NCBI GenBank assembly: GCA_011174795.1
Contig: DUEY01000008.1
Location: 1 to 46,395 of the forward strand
Direction: 5' to 3'
Source of the DNA: Dehalococcoidia bacterium
Lineage (GTDB): Bacteria; Chloroflexota; Dehalococcoidia; SZUA-161
Length of the DNA: 46,395 nucleotides
The notes beneath the pieces were generated by a model that did not search any database, was not told the DNA's origin, and saw only the letters and a list, made by a program, of their open reading frames with translations. This document shows, in pieces, positions 15,246 to 25,103 of the stretch. Within the stretch, counting starts at the first letter, position 1; each line of letters opens with the position of its first letter. The position numbers and the translations under genes were made by a program.

Positions 15246-16089
15246 AAAAGCCTCCGATATGGGTTTTTGCTTTGGGGTGAGGCGGGCGATCGAGCTTGTG
15301 GAGAAGGCGGCTAACGAGCGAGGGCCACTTCAGACATTGGGAGCGCTTGTCCATAACCGGCAGGTTGTCGAAAGACTCGCTGAAAAAGGGATTAGCGTAG
15401 CGTCAAGTTTGGACGAGGTGACGGGTGGCATAATTGCTTTTGCCTCCCACGGTGTCAGCCCGGATGTTATAGAGCATGCTCAGGTCCGGGGCCTTGAGGT
15501 TGTCGATGCCACCTGCCCCTTTGTGCGCAAGGCGCAGGTTGTGGCCCAGCGATTGGGAAAGGCAGGTTTCTGGGTTCTGGTTTTCGGTGACGCTACGCAT
15601 TCAGAGGTTAAGAGTGTGCTGGGCTGGGCTGGCGAGAGGTCAAGCGCTTCGCTAGATGTTCCACAGGTTGATGCCCTGCCGCGCCGCATCGGTATTCTAT
15701 GTCAGACCACCCAGGTCCAGGAGCGTTTCGCTGAATTTGTGGCGGAGATTATCTCCCATAAACTGGCGAGGTTCTCCGAGTTGCGCATATTTAATACTAT
15801 ATGTAATGCCACACGCAAACACCAGGCGGCTGCCCTTAAGTTAGCGGCAAAGTCGGATATAATGATAGTGGTCGGGGGGTGGAATAGCGCCAATACCATC
15901 CGCCTGGCGAATATCTGCGCGGACACGGGCGTCGATACCCACCATATTGAGACTGCAGTGGAGATCGTACCTTCATGGCTCCGAGGGCGTAGCCGTGTTG
16001 GAGTCACCGCAGGGGCATCTACTCCTGATGAGGTAATTGATGAGGTGATACAGGCCTTGGAGAGAACTGCGAAGGGGAACCGACAATGA
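15232..16089 (+). CDS. ispH: 4-hydroxy-3-methylbut-2-enyl diphosphate reductase
   Basis: A 285-residue iron-sulfur enzyme that performs the last step of the MEP pathway, giving IPP and DMAPP. The three cluster-binding cysteines are in MGFCFGVRRAIE, DATCPFVRKAQ and NTICNATRKHQ. LGALVHNRQVVERL and ASHGVSPDV carry the substrate-binding His residues; VGVTAGASTPDEVI ends the domain. The start is 15232, not the track's 15196, because AAGGAG lies 3 nt before it and the family begins MVKIKKAS. It overlaps plsC by 14 bases. Length is normal, so no fusion with ribosomal protein S1. Confidence 0.96.
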   Translation: MVKIKKASDMGFCFGVRRAIELVEKAANERGPLQTLGALVHNRQVVERLAEKGISVASSLDEVTGGIIAFASHGVSPDVIEHAQVRGLEVVDATCPFVRKAQVVAQRLGKAGFWVLVFGDATHSEVKSVLGWAGERSSASLDVPQVDALPRRIGILCQTTQVQERFAEFVAEIISHKLARFSELRIFNTICNATRKHQAAALKLAAKSDIMIVVGGWNSANTIRLANICADTGVDTHHIETAVEIVPSWLRGRSRVGVTAGASTPDEVIDEVIQALERTAKGNRQ

Positions 16090-16193
16090 AATCTATCGTG
16101 CAGCACGATACATTCTGGGTATATATCAATGCTAAAGGAAGCAAGGTGATGCGTATCGGTTCGCTGTACTGGATTCCGTCGCGGGATGATTAA
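16086..16193 (+). CDS. 35-residue ORF coupled to ispH by ATGA overlap
   Basis: The ATG overlaps the ispH stop codon, then 35 codons encode a small aromatic-rich peptide (FWVYINAKGSK, SLYWIPSRDD). There is no TM segment or known domain. The overlap suggests coupled translation, and the sequence has a sensible amino-acid mix, but without comparison to relatives a chance ORF cannot be excluded. A 33-codon frame at 16186-16287 overlaps its end in turn; that one looks less convincing. Confidence 0.4.
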   Translation: MKSIVQHDTFWVYINAKGSKVMRIGSLYWIPSRDD

Positions 16194-16381
16194 GCTTCTT
16201 ACCCTTGAGGTTAATGTTAATCTATTTATAGTCAGGTGGCTCGATAAAGATAAGGGCGTGTCAGGCGAACGCGAGAAGGTGGCCTAAGGCGATTGTAGTA
16301 GAGTGCCCAAGGGGACTAGTTATAATCATTGCTATATAAACAAACGCACCTGATTAAAAATATTGTGCAAAGGATTTTTAC

Positions 16382-16409
16382 TTCAAAAATTGCCACAGCA
16401 TGTTATAAT
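16382..16409 (+). promoter_or_regulatory. Putative promoter of ppsA
   Basis: TTCAAA (16382-16387), 16 bp, perfect TATAAT (16404-16409). RNA would begin near 16416 and carry about a 42-nt leader. Another TATAAT at 16321-16326 has no good -35. Apart from these signals and the tiny ORFs, 16194-16457 holds no gene I can support. Confidence 0.45.
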
Positions 16410-16457
16410 ACCTGTCTGGCATTTCAATATTAGTAGTGAGGGGGCAAGCTTCGCGCT

Positions 16458-18725
16458 ATGGGCAAGGATAAAAAAGGCCTCGTTTGGTTTGAGGACGTTA
16501 ATAAAAAGGACCTTTCCTTGGTTGGTGGAAAAGGTGCGAACCTGGGAGAGCTTACCAAAGCGGGAATTCCGGTGCCTCCTGGATTCATTGTGACCACCGT
16601 GAGCTATTTTAAATTCCTGGAGGATTCGGGGTTGCGTGAGCAGATTGAAGAGATTCTGCAGCCATTGGACACGAATAATGGCGAGCAGCTTCACCGGGTC
16701 TCGGCAGAGATCAAGGATTTGATAACCAATGCTGACATGCCTCAGGATATTGCCGATGAAATAAGAGAAGCCTATAGTAAACTGGGGGGGTTGGTGGCGG
16801 TGCGGTCCTCGGCCACCGCTGAGGATCTTCCCGAGGCTTCTTTCGCCGGTCAGCAGCGCACCTTTCTCAATTCTCAGGGGGAAGACGAGGTCGTTGCTGC
16901 AGTTCAGGGGTGCTGGGCCTCGCTTTTTGAGCCCCGGGCTATTTTCTACAGGGGCGAGCAAGGACTCGACCATCTTAATGTGGGAATTGCAGTACCTGTG
17001 CAGAAGATGATCCAGTCAGAGGTTTCCGGTGTTATGTTCACTGTCGACCCACTGACAAATGAGGAGACAATTACCATTGAGGCTGTTTATGGTTTGGGCG
17101 AGACTATTGTCTCTGGAGAGTTGACTCCTGACCACTATCTGGTAAGTAAAGACGCTTTCGAGATTCTAGAGAAACAAATTGTTGCACAGGAGTGGCAGTT
17201 GGTTAAAAAACCGGAGGCTGGCAGGAGTGCCGAGGAGACTAACGTCAGGCTTTCTCTTTCGGATGATATGAAAGGGAAGCAGAAATTAAGCGATGACGAT
17301 ATCATCGCCCTGGCTAAGCTCGGTACAAAGATAGAAGAGCACTATAAGTTTCCCCAGGATATAGAGTGGGCGAAAGAAGGTGATGAACTCTATATCGTTC
17401 AGACGCGACCTGTAACCACAACGAGGTTGGCTAGGGAAGAGAGGATCGAGGATATCAGTGAGGCTACTGTTCTCCTCAGTGGCTCTCCGGCAAGTCCCGG
17501 GCTTGGTTCAGGTCCGGTGAGGATCGTTTCAGACCCCTCTAAAATAAATGAGGTTAGGGAGGGGGATGTGCTGGTAGCTGAGATGACCACGCCGGATTTC
17601 GTGCCAGCGATGAAGCGAGCAGCGGGCATTGTCACCGACCGGGGAGGTAGGACATGCCATGCTGCCATTGTGAGCAGGGAGCTTGGCATCCCCTGCGTGG
17701 TGGGGACTGGCAGCGCCACCCGTGATTTGAAGCCAGAGCAGGAAGTTACTGTGGATGGATCACAGGGAAAGGTCTATGAAGGGATGGTTACTGCTAAAGT
17801 AACTAGCCCCACTGTCTCTGCTCCAAAAGCAGCGGTCAAGACCCGCACCAAGTTGTATGTCAATCTCGCAGAACCGGAGCTGGCTGAAGTCACAGCCGCT
17901 CGCGATGTCGATGGAGTGGGGCTTCTCCGGGCTGAGTTCATGATTTCCGAGATTGGGGAGCACCCGAGATATATGCTCAAGGAAGCTAGGGGCGAGGAAT
18001 TCACGTCCAGGCTTGCGGATGGCCTCACTACCTTTGCCAGAGCTTTCAACCCTCGACCTGTCGTCTATCGTACTACGGACTTCAAGACCAATGAATACCG
18101 CCATCTCAAGGGAGGGGATGAGTACGAGGAGTATGAGGAGAATCCCATGCTGGGTTACAGGGGATGCTCCCGCTATATCAGGGAAGTCGACATCTTCAAG
18201 CTCGAAATAGAGGCGGTAAAGAGGGTGAGGGAGGATTATAATAACCTGTGGGTGATGATTCCCTTTGTGCGCACGGTATCTGAATTTGCCGAAGCCAAGA
18301 AGGTTCTGGCTGCTGAAGGGCTTCACCGCTCTAGAGATTTCAAGCTGTGGATGATGGTTGAGGTGCCATCGAATGTGTTTCTGATCAATAGCTTTCTCGA
18401 TGTTGGTATCGATGGCATCTCTATTGGCTCGAATGACCTCACCCAGCTTATTATGGGAATCGACAGGGACAACGAGAAGTTTGAAGGGTATGTAGATGAA
18501 CGGGACGAAGCGGTGCTGATAGCTCTTGAGAAGGTGGTTAGGGCTGCAACTGTCAGGGGGGTTACCAGCTCTATCTGTGGGCAAGCGCCTTCAGATTTTC
18601 CCGAGATCACGGAGAAGCTTGTGGAGTGGGGAATAACATCGGTGTCAGTCAATCGGGACCGCATTGATGAAACCAGAGATATTATTGCTACTGTGGAGCA
18701 GAGGTTAGCTAAAACAGCCCCGTAA
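16458..18725 (+). CDS. ppsA: Phosphoenolpyruvate synthase
   Basis: A 755-residue PEP synthase, which makes PEP from pyruvate with ATP going to AMP and Pi; a gluconeogenic entry. The N-terminal ATP-grasp-like domain shows LVGGKGANLGELTKAG and AVRSSATAEDLPEASFAGQQ. The swivelling phospho-His domain has GGRTCHAAIVSRELGIPCVVG with the catalytic His. The C-terminal TIM-barrel shows GVGLLRAEFM, DFKTNEYRHLKGG, SIGSNDLTQL and the catalytic Cys in SSICGQAPSD. Length suits PpsA and not PPDK. GAGGGGG lies about 14 nt before the ATG. It precedes dgt by 12 nt, so the run ppsA-dgt-dnaG-sigA may be one transcript. Confidence 0.96.
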   Translation: MGKDKKGLVWFEDVNKKDLSLVGGKGANLGELTKAGIPVPPGFIVTTVSYFKFLEDSGLREQIEEILQPLDTNNGEQLHRVSAEIKDLITNADMPQDIADEIREAYSKLGGLVAVRSSATAEDLPEASFAGQQRTFLNSQGEDEVVAAVQGCWASLFEPRAIFYRGEQGLDHLNVGIAVPVQKMIQSEVSGVMFTVDPLTNEETITIEAVYGLGETIVSGELTPDHYLVSKDAFEILEKQIVAQEWQLVKKPEAGRSAEETNVRLSLSDDMKGKQKLSDDDIIALAKLGTKIEEHYKFPQDIEWAKEGDELYIVQTRPVTTTRLAREERIEDISEATVLLSGSPASPGLGSGPVRIVSDPSKINEVREGDVLVAEMTTPDFVPAMKRAAGIVTDRGGRTCHAAIVSRELGIPCVVGTGSATRDLKPEQEVTVDGSQGKVYEGMVTAKVTSPTVSAPKAAVKTRTKLYVNLAEPELAEVTAARDVDGVGLLRAEFMISEIGEHPRYMLKEARGEEFTSRLADGLTTFARAFNPRPVVYRTTDFKTNEYRHLKGGDEYEEYEENPMLGYRGCSRYIREVDIFKLEIEAVKRVREDYNNLWVMIPFVRTVSEFAEAKKVLAAEGLHRSRDFKLWMMVEVPSNVFLINSFLDVGIDGISIGSNDLTQLIMGIDRDNEKFEGYVDERDEAVLIALEKVVRAATVRGVTSSICGQAPSDFPEITEKLVEWGITSVSVNRDRIDETRDIIATVEQRLAKTAP

Positions 18726-18737
18726 GCGAAGACCTGT

Positions 18738-19757
18738 ATGATACATGGTGACATTCGCCAGCGTCTGGAGGATAGGGAAGAGGGTTTATCGTTCTATGCG
18801 GCAAGAAGCAGGTTATCTCGGGGCAGGGTGAGGATTGAGGCTCCATCCCCGATGCGGACTGAGTTCCAGCGTGATCGTGACCGCATCATCCACTCCAAAG
18901 CGTTTCGCCGATTAAAACACAAGACCCAGGTATTCATCGCTCCACTGGGGGACCACTATGTTACACGTCTTACTCATACGTTGGAAGTATCCCAGATTGC
19001 ACGCTCTGTCGCTCGTGCCCTGAATTTAAACGAAGACCTTACAGAGGCGATATCGCTGGGACATGACCTGGGACATACTCCCTTCGGGCATGTGGGTGAG
19101 GAGGTGCTCAATGAGCTGTGTTCCAGGGGTTTCAGCCACAACGAACAAAGCCTGAGAATCGTCGAATCCTTGGAAAAAGATGGCAAGGGACTTAATCTTA
19201 CTTGGGAGGTAAGGGAGGGGATCCTGAAACATTCCAAGAGCAGGCAAAGTATTATGGGTTATATCTGGGACCTTCCCAGTACTCTCGAGGCTCAAATTTG
19301 CAGGCTCGCGGATTCTGTAGCGTATATCAACCATGACATCGGTGATGCTATAAGAGCTGGCCTGATAGATGAGAGTGCTCTTCCGCAGTCGGCTGTAGCC
19401 GTCCTGGGTACATCAAATTCGGAGAGGATCAACACTATGGTGTGCGATATTGTCGATCAGTCATGGGCGGCTACCGGCTTGGTTGAGGGCGAGACACCGG
19501 CTATTACCATGAGTAAGGAGGTGCTGGACGCGGCGGATAATCTGCGTCAGTTCCTTTTCGAGAATGTTTATGAGGTCCAGATAGCGAAGACAGAGACCGA
19601 GCGGGCGAGACAGGTATTACGTTCCCTCTATCACTATTTTATGGAGCATCCCGAGGGTCTTCCCGGCGAGTATGCTGGTGGTGATGATGTGGAGCGCAGG
19701 GTAGTGGACTACATTGCAGGTATGACCGATAACTACGCGCTGAGTCTGGCTGAGTAA
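18738..19757 (+). CDS. dgt: dGTPase-like HD-domain triphosphohydrolase
   Basis: A 339-residue HD-domain protein of the deoxyguanosinetriphosphate triphosphohydrolase-like family, which splits dNTPs into a deoxynucleoside and triphosphate. FRRLKHKTQVF, DHYVTRLTHTLEVSQIAR (metal His) and GHDLGHTPFGHVGEEVL (HD pair) are the defining motifs; ADSVAYINHDIGDAIRAG gives the last metal-binding Asp region. The substrate preference may not be dGTP. In Firmicutes, Chloroflexi and others this gene commonly precedes dnaG and the main sigma gene, as here, which suggests a shared operon. Confidence 0.93.
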   Translation: MIHGDIRQRLEDREEGLSFYAARSRLSRGRVRIEAPSPMRTEFQRDRDRIIHSKAFRRLKHKTQVFIAPLGDHYVTRLTHTLEVSQIARSVARALNLNEDLTEAISLGHDLGHTPFGHVGEEVLNELCSRGFSHNEQSLRIVESLEKDGKGLNLTWEVREGILKHSKSRQSIMGYIWDLPSTLEAQICRLADSVAYINHDIGDAIRAGLIDESALPQSAVAVLGTSNSERINTMVCDIVDQSWAATGLVEGETPAITMSKEVLDAADNLRQFLFENVYEVQIAKTETERARQVLRSLYHYFMEHPEGLPGEYAGGDDVERRVVDYIAGMTDNYALSLAE

Positions 19758-19795
19758 CGCGGTGTTACTACCTTTGAAAAGCCAAGGTGGCTACT

Positions 19796-21625
19796 ATGAG
19801 CACTATTGACGAGGTGAAGCAAAGGCTTGATATCGTTGACGTTGTCAGCGGTTACCTCAGCCTGAATAAAGCGGGACGTAACTTCAAGGCGCTCTGCCCG
19901 TTTCATGATGAGAAAACGCCCTCTTTCTTTGTCTTCCCTGACAAGCAGTCCTGGCGGTGCTTTGGCTGCGGCGCGGGTGGAGATATGTTCTCTTTCGTGA
20001 TGAAGAAGGAGGGTCTCGACTTTAGCGAGGCGCTGAAGATGCTTGCGGAGAGGGCAGGCGTCACCCTCGAGCGGAGGAAGCGGGGTGTCGAGGATAAGCT
20101 CATTGCTAGGCTCTATCAAGTCAATGAGGCGGCAGCACAATACTATCACAATTTACTCTTGAACGACGCGGTGGCCGGGTCAGCTCGTGATTACGTTAGA
20201 AAAAGAGGCCTCACCGACGGTACTGCTGCTGATTTCCAGTTGGGATTCAGCTCGGGTGAAGGGCTGAAAATACATCTGATAGAGAAGGGTTATAGCGAGA
20301 ATGAGCTGTTGGCGGCAGGATTGCTCGGGGAGAAAGATGGCAGGAAATACGACCTCTTCCGTAAGAGGCTGATGTTCCCCATTAAGGATATCAAGGGACG
20401 GGTTGTCGGCTTTGGCGCTCGTGCTTTAGATGATTCCCTTCCTAAATATTTGAATTCGCCGCAGACCGCTGTTTTCGACAAGAGTAGCGTTCTCTATGGA
20501 ATCGACCGCGCGAGAGGAGCTATCAGAGAGAGTGGGCTGGTGGTGATTGTTGAGGGCTATATTGATGTTATCACCGCTCATCAGCATGGATTCAACAATG
20601 TGGTGGCTTCGATGGGGACCTCTCTCACCGAGAAGCAGGTACGGATACTCAGGGGACTGACAAAGACATTAGCTTTCGCTCTTGACCCCGATATAGCTGG
20701 CGATGTTGCTACACTGCGCGGAGTTGAGGTTGCCCGTCGCTCCCTTGATCGTGAAACCTTGGAAGTGCCTACTATGCTCGGGACTACATCCAGGCTTAAG
20801 TCCGAGATGAAAATCATTCCCCTTCCCCGAGATAGAGATCCTGATGATGTTATTAGAGCAGACCCCCAGGAATGGCAGCGTCTGGTCGCTGGGGCTTTGC
20901 CTTTTATTGAGCACATTATCGGAGTTACTGTCTCGAATTTAGATTTGACCAAGCCGGAGGGAAAGTCGCTGGCAATTGAGCAGCTTCTACCAATGATAGC
21001 TGAGCTGGGGGATGAGACACAGCGCGAGTTCTATCTGGGTAAGTTAGCCGGGTTGTTGGGGGTTAGGGAGAAGGTTCTATTGGACAAAGCAGCAGACCTG
21101 CGTCGCACTCATAGGGAGAAAGCGGGTAGAACAACGCTGAAGCCCGCATCTGCTCTCCGCTCTGGAGACCCACTGGAGGAGCGTTGTCTTTCATTGCTGT
21201 TGCAGCACCCTGACCTCAGGGATGAGGCGCAAGGCCTATTGCCCGAGCACTTCGAGCTTAGTGAGAATAGAGAGGTGTTTACCACTTGGCGCGATTCTTC
21301 AAGCACTGATGAGTTGTATAATATGATTAATATGGACCTTCAGGGGCACCTTGAGGCACTTCTTAATAAGATTCTGCCTCCCGCAGAGGAGTTGGTACGG
21401 GAAGCAGAGCTCGCCGACTGTATTCGTAGCTTAGAAGAGCGGAGATTGCGACTTGAAGAAAAGTTCGTAACTTCTGAAGACGCTTCTTTGATCAGGGATG
21501 GGGAGGAATTGGATTCAGCAGAACTTGCTGCTCTGCAGCAGAGGACTGTAGATATTGATGCCCAGTTGGTCAAGAAGATGCAAGAAAGGACCGGGCAAAG
21601 CTCTTCAAATAGAGAGGAACAATGA
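19796..21625 (+). CDS. dnaG: DNA primase
   Basis: A 609-residue DnaG that lays RNA primers at the replication fork. The N-terminal CHC2 zinc-binding domain is [13 protein letters not shown] with CFGCGAGGD. The TOPRIM core shows [17 protein letters not shown] (Glu) and ALDPDIAGD (DxD metal site). The C-terminal part (about residues 450-600) is a helicase-binding-like helical region with [14 protein letters not shown]. The start at 19796 has AAGGTGG upstream; a GTG at 19787 is possible. Its stop codon overlaps the sigA start in an ATGA, so both are likely translated together. Confidence 0.96.
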   Translation: MSTIDEVKQRLDIVDVVSGYLSLNKAGRNFKALCPFHDEKTPSFFVFPDKQSWRCFGCGAGGDMFSFVMKKEGLDFSEALKMLAERAGVTLERRKRGVEDKLIARLYQVNEAAAQYYHNLLLNDAVAGSARDYVRKRGLTDGTAADFQLGFSSGEGLKIHLIEKGYSENELLAAGLLGEKDGRKYDLFRKRLMFPIKDIKGRVVGFGARALDDSLPKYLNSPQTAVFDKSSVLYGIDRARGAIRESGLVVIVEGYIDVITAHQHGFNNVVASMGTSLTEKQVRILRGLTKTLAFALDPDIAGDVATLRGVEVARRSLDRETLEVPTMLGTTSRLKSEMKIIPLPRDRDPDDVIRADPQEWQRLVAGALPFIEHIIGVTVSNLDLTKPEGKSLAIEQLLPMIAELGDETQREFYLGKLAGLLGVREKVLLDKAADLRRTHREKAGRTTLKPASALRSGDPLEERCLSLLLQHPDLRDEAQGLLPEHFELSENREVFTTWRDSSSTDELYNMINMDLQGHLEALLNKILPPAEELVREAELADCIRSLEERRLRLEEKFVTSEDASLIRDGEELDSAELAALQQRTVDIDAQLVKKMQERTGQSSSNREEQ

Positions 21626-23223
21626 CGGAAGAACCGAGAGATATCGAAGAATTTCTTTATGAAGAGGGCGCTATCTTACCTGAGGACCTCTTTGCATCCG
21701 AGCCTGAACCTGATGAAGATGAACTGGAGCATGAGGAGCGCGAAGAAACGCTTTTCGCACCAGTGCCGAAACTTGGGGAAGGAGCAATGCATGAGGAGGA
21801 TGTTCTCGTATCACTGGCCGAAGATAAGTCCAAAGTAAGTGGCGATCTGGGGGTCTTATCTGTGGTGGAGCCTGCTGACGCCGAGATTTGGGAAGAGGAA
21901 GCTGAGGTCGAAGAACTGGAGGACTCGGTGTTGGACTTGGAGGAGATGATCGATGACCCGGTGAGGATGTATCTTCGGGAGATGGGGCGTGTTTCTTTGC
22001 TTAGCGCCCGGGAGGAAAAGCAGCTGGCGAGGCAAATGGAAGAGGGCAGATATATCAGGAGGCTTGAAGAGGCATGGCTTGACCAGCATGGACAATTTCC
22101 CTCCGCTGTCGATATCACTATCGCTGTATTGACCTTGCTGGGGCAGGCTTCTTCTCTTGTAGCCGCTTTAGAGGAAGAGCTTAACCTGTCAAAAGCGACA
22201 AGCATATCCCAGCGGATTCAGGATCCGCAATTGCGAACCAATGTCGATAGTGAAATTAATCAGCGGTTATTGAAGCCTGTTGCCGATAGGATCGGTACTG
22301 AGCCTCAAGAGGCTGAAGAGGCGATAAAGTCGCTCTCGCTTCTCATAGCCATTATCCCCCAGGAGGCATTTCAGGTTATAGATGAGGGGTGTTCCCTTGG
22401 CGAATTGGGCAACTTAATCTCACAGCCTGAGTTTCGAAATACCCTTGCATCGTTGGAGCCTCAATTGCGGGAGCATTGGAATACGTTAAAAGATGCAGGT
22501 GACAAGGCGCAGCGGCATTTGATTGAGGCTAACCTTCGCCTTGTAGTTAGTATTGCCAAGAAATATATCGGGCGGGGCATGTCTCTCCTGGACCTTATTC
22601 AGGAGGGCAATATTGGTCTCATCCGGGCGGTGGAGAAGTTTGACTACCGCAAGGGGTATAAATTCAGCACTTATGCTACTTGGTGGATACGCCAGGCAAT
22701 CACGAGGGATATAGCGGATAAAGCCCGTACTATACGAATCCCTGTTCATATGGTAGAGACGATAAACAAGCTTATTCGAACGAGCCGGCGCTTGTCACAG
22801 GAGTATGGTCGTGAGCCAACCTCTGAAGAGATAGGCAGGGGTATGCATATTACGTCGGAGAAGGTGAGGGAAATTATCAAGATATCACAGGAGCCGGTAT
22901 CTTTGGAGATGCCGATAGGCGAAGAGGAGGATAGTCACCTCGGTGATTTTATCGAAGACCGCTCTACGATGCCTCCCATTGAAGCAGCCTCGTTAAACTT
23001 GCTCAAGGATCAGGTTGAAGAAGTACTCTCTACACTTACTCCCAGGGAGCGGCGAGTTCTTCAATTGAGGTTTGGCCTTGAGGATGGTCGTAGTCGTACT
23101 CTGGAAGAGGTTGGTAAGGAGTTCGGTGTAACGAGGGAGCGTATTCGACAGATTGAAGCTAAAGCGCTTCGTAAGCTACGCCATCCCAGCAGGTCGAGAA
23201 AGCTTAAAGACTACTTGGATTAA
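21622..23223 (+). CDS. sigA: Primary RNA polymerase sigma factor SigA/RpoD
   Basis: A 533-residue group-1 sigma-70. Residues 1-110 are a very acidic region 1.1-like extension. Region 1.2 begins [19 protein letters not shown]. After a long spacer, regions 2.1-2.4 read [38 protein letters not shown] and [10 protein letters not shown]. Region 3 follows, and region 4.2 has [22 protein letters not shown]. The region 2.4 and 4.2 helices are those that read TATAAT and TTGACA, in agreement with the promoters seen in this window. The ATG overlaps the dnaG TGA. No rpsU is present, unlike in the enterobacterial macromolecular-synthesis operon. Confidence 0.97.
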   Translation: MTEEPRDIEEFLYEEGAILPEDLFASEPEPDEDELEHEEREETLFAPVPKLGEGAMHEEDVLVSLAEDKSKVSGDLGVLSVVEPADAEIWEEEAEVEELEDSVLDLEEMIDDPVRMYLREMGRVSLLSAREEKQLARQMEEGRYIRRLEEAWLDQHGQFPSAVDITIAVLTLLGQASSLVAALEEELNLSKATSISQRIQDPQLRTNVDSEINQRLLKPVADRIGTEPQEAEEAIKSLSLLIAIIPQEAFQVIDEGCSLGELGNLISQPEFRNTLASLEPQLREHWNTLKDAGDKAQRHLIEANLRLVVSIAKKYIGRGMSLLDLIQEGNIGLIRAVEKFDYRKGYKFSTYATWWIRQAITRDIADKARTIRIPVHMVETINKLIRTSRRLSQEYGREPTSEEIGRGMHITSEKVREIIKISQEPVSLEMPIGEEEDSHLGDFIEDRSTMPPIEAASLNLLKDQVEEVLSTLTPRERRVLQLRFGLEDGRSRTLEEVGKEFGVTRERIRQIEAKALRKLRHPSRSRKLKDYLD

Positions 23224-23286
23224 ATGAGCTTATCGATCTTGTCCCTGTACCCCAGAAACACGTTACTATAAATGAACCCTGTCTAT

Positions 23287-23499
23287 CTATCGATAGCGGG
23301 AGCTATGCACTGTCCCGCTCAGTATTGGCTCATTTATATAAACATCACCATTCCTGATTTTTATATTAAAGCCACATTCGGGGTTAGTACAAACCCAAAC
23401 CTTGTAGTGAATTGGTGCCCCCTGGCTGCCGAAATCTGACAAGGGCACCAGGTCGCCAGCACTGCATTTCTGGCATTTAGGTAGGACGAAGTTCTCCAC
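23287..23499 (-). CDS. Small zinc-ribbon-like protein
   Basis: A 70-residue protein from a GTG start, with GGGAGG about 8 nt upstream. CQKC near the N-terminus and CTNPEC in the middle form a four-Cys pattern with a tight second knuckle, as in zinc ribbons. It resembles orphan Zn-ribbon proteins that may bind RNA or act as chaperone-like factors, but the function is unknown. It has its own promoter (TTGCTA, 17 bp, TATACT). A hairpin (23295-23319) overlaps its last codons. Confidence 0.7.
   Translation of the reverse strand: MENFVLPKCQKCSAGDLVPLSDFGSQGAPIHYKVWVCTNPECGFNIKIRNGDVYINEPILSGTVHSSRYR
23295..23319. terminator. Hairpin between sigA and the zinc-ribbon gene
   Basis: AGCGGGA and TCCCGCT are perfect 7-bp arms with an 11-nt loop. 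It overlaps the 3' end of the minus-strand gene and lies 71 nt after sigA. There is no T-run, so termination is uncertain. Confidence 0.35.
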
Positions 23500-23533
23500 A
23501 GAGCCACCTCCCGGCCTTTAAAATAACGATGAC

Positions 23534-23562
23534 AGTATACACTACCCGTAGATTTTTAGCAA
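23534..23562 (-). promoter_or_regulatory. Promoter of the zinc-ribbon gene
   Basis: TTGCTA (23562-23557), 17 bp, TATACT (23539-23534) on the minus strand, just after the thpR stop codon. The leader is about 28 nt. Confidence 0.55.
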
Positions 23563-23569
23563 CTCACGC

Positions 23570-24154
23570 TCAGCCGCCTGGCAGGTCAATTGAAGAGAGG
23601 CAACTGTAAAGGGCTCTTTCCCTAGTCAATATGCTTCTCATGAGGCTTATTGAATCGACTGTGAAGGATGGCGTGGCAGCTAGCTCAATTGTGGCAATAG
23701 CTTCTCCCAACCGGCGTCGTTCGTCAGATGAGGCCCTCTCTCGAACCCTTCCTAGGGTAAGATGAGGAGAGAAGGCGCGTTTTTCAGGCACAAATCCACT
23801 GGGAATAAGGGCTCTCTCCAAATTTTCTCTGATGATGGTTAATTTGTCTGTGTCTCCACCAATCCCAACCCATACCACTCGGGGTGTACGGAGATTGGGG
23901 AAAGCGCCCGCTTCGGTGAGTTCCAATTGGAATTGTAAGATATCCCTGCTAGCTTCAGATATTGCTTCCGTTATCGTTGGTACGGCTCCTGAATCGATAT
24001 CACCCAGGAACTTAATAGTGAGATGAATGCTATCAGGAGCAACCCATTTGACAGAGGTATATCCCCCTATCTTGAGTCGCTCCTGCAGCTCAGACAGAGC
24101 TGATTTAATCAAGTTCGGCAGTTGTATAGCGATGAAGGCGCGTACAGGTTCCAC
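23570..24154 (-). CDS. thpR: RNA 2',3'-cyclic phosphodiesterase (2'-5' RNA ligase family)
   Basis: A 194-residue member of the 2H phosphoesterase superfamily. The two catalytic HxTxxx motifs are HLTIKFLGD and HLTLGRVRE, at about residues 47 and 131. The N-terminus VRAFIAIQLP and VWVGIGG also match ThpR/LigT. The enzyme opens 2',3'-cyclic phosphates on RNA ends; the in vivo role is unclear. The start is GTG at 24154, only 9 nt after the amidohydrolase stop codon, so the two are co-transcribed. The ribosome site is weak. Confidence 0.92.
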   Translation of the reverse strand: MEPVRAFIAIQLPNLIKSALSELQERLKIGGYTSVKWVAPDSIHLTIKFLGDIDSGAVPTITEAISEASRDILQFQLELTEAGAFPNLRTPRVVWVGIGGDTDKLTIIRENLERALIPSGFVPEKRAFSPHLTLGRVRERASSDERRRLGEAIATIELAATPSFTVDSISLMRSILTRERALYSCLSSIDLPGG

Positions 24155-24163
24155 AATGAAATC

Positions 24164-25006
24164 TCAGGCTAGTGATAGAAGCCGTTTGGCATTTCCCCCG
24201 AGGATCATGCTCTTAGTCTCTTCAGAAAAGCCTAGCGACCGGATTGCCTTGACAATCCTATTTTGCTGGATGAGAGGGTAGTCACTACCGAATAGTATCT
24301 TGTCCGCCCCAGCGATTTCAGCGACATATTTGAATATAGTATCGTGATAGAGAAAAGGCGAGGCAGCGGTATCGAAATAGACGTTGGAGAGCGTTTCTGC
24401 GACCTCTGGCATCAATGCATAAAAAGGTAGTCCGCCACCCCAATGGGCACAGACCACTTTCAGCTCGGGGAAGTTCTGTATGAATCGGTAGAGAATATCA
24501 GGTGTTATCGCACCCTTTCCCGGGTACACGTGTCCCACGGGCTCGGATGAATGGGTAAGCACAACTAGGTCGTGCTCTATCGCTACCTCGGTGATGGGCG
24601 ACATCAAGGTCTTATTGGTTATATCGAACCCTTGTGTGTCGCACCTCAATTCGCCGATTCCCCTAACCCCGCCGCGAATACAACGTTCGAGTTCACGAAC
24701 CGCTTTTTTCCCGGCAAGAGGCTGTATGGCGCAAAAGCCTATCAGCTTGTCAGGGTAACGGGCTATCGCCTCCATAATATACTCGTTTGTTTCGCAGCAA
24801 AGCTCATGGTTTGACCAGCCTATGTTCAACACTACTGAGATATCTATGCCCTCTTTATCCATGTTCTCAACGATTTCTTCAGCGGTCGCAATTTTGGCCT
24901 TAGGGTTAGCATAAAGGATGTCGAAGCAAACATCTTGTCCCAGATAGTGAGTGCGATTCGTTCTTATACCTGGAGGGAGGATATGGGTGTGAAAATCTAT
25001 GATCAC
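24164..25006 (-). CDS. Amidohydrolase family 2 (TIM-barrel metal-dependent hydrolase)
   Basis: A 280-residue TIM-barrel hydrolase. IIDFHTHI near the N-terminus gives the HxH metal ligands. VVLTHSSEPVGHVYPG, KVVCAHWGGGLPFY and ILFGSDYPLI supply the remaining His and Asp. This set is that of amidohydrolase_2 proteins, including decarboxylases and lactonases; the substrate cannot be set. The ORF track's 391-residue frame runs past a promoter and across the tkt promoter, so I place the start at the GTG at 25006, directly before the conserved IIDFHTH. A TATAAT (25043-25038) lies 31 nt upstream. thpR follows in the same transcript. Confidence 0.85.
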   Translation of the reverse strand: MIIDFHTHILPPGIRTNRTHYLGQDVCFDILYANPKAKIATAEEIVENMDKEGIDISVVLNIGWSNHELCCETNEYIMEAIARYPDKLIGFCAIQPLAGKKAVRELERCIRGGVRGIGELRCDTQGFDITNKTLMSPITEVAIEHDLVVLTHSSEPVGHVYPGKGAITPDILYRFIQNFPELKVVCAHWGGGLPFYALMPEVAETLSNVYFDTAASPFLYHDTIFKYVAEIAGADKILFGSDYPLIQQNRIVKAIRSLGFSEETKSMILGGNAKRLLSLA

Positions 25007-25037
25007 TACGAAACTCTGGAAAAAAATTGCGATAAAG

Positions 25038-25080
25038 ATTATAACAAGGTATGGACGGGTGGACAACGATAATGTATAAT
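25038..25080. promoter_or_regulatory. Overlapping divergent promoters of the amidohydrolase gene and the transketolase genes
   Basis: Minus strand: TTGTCC (25066-25061), 17 bp, perfect TATAAT (25043-25038). Plus strand: TGGACG (25052-25057), 17 bp, perfect TATAAT (25075-25080). The two share 15 bp, so polymerase cannot occupy both at once. Confidence 0.55.
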
Positions 25081-25103
25081 TGCCTTGCCGGAGGGACGAG
25101 TAA

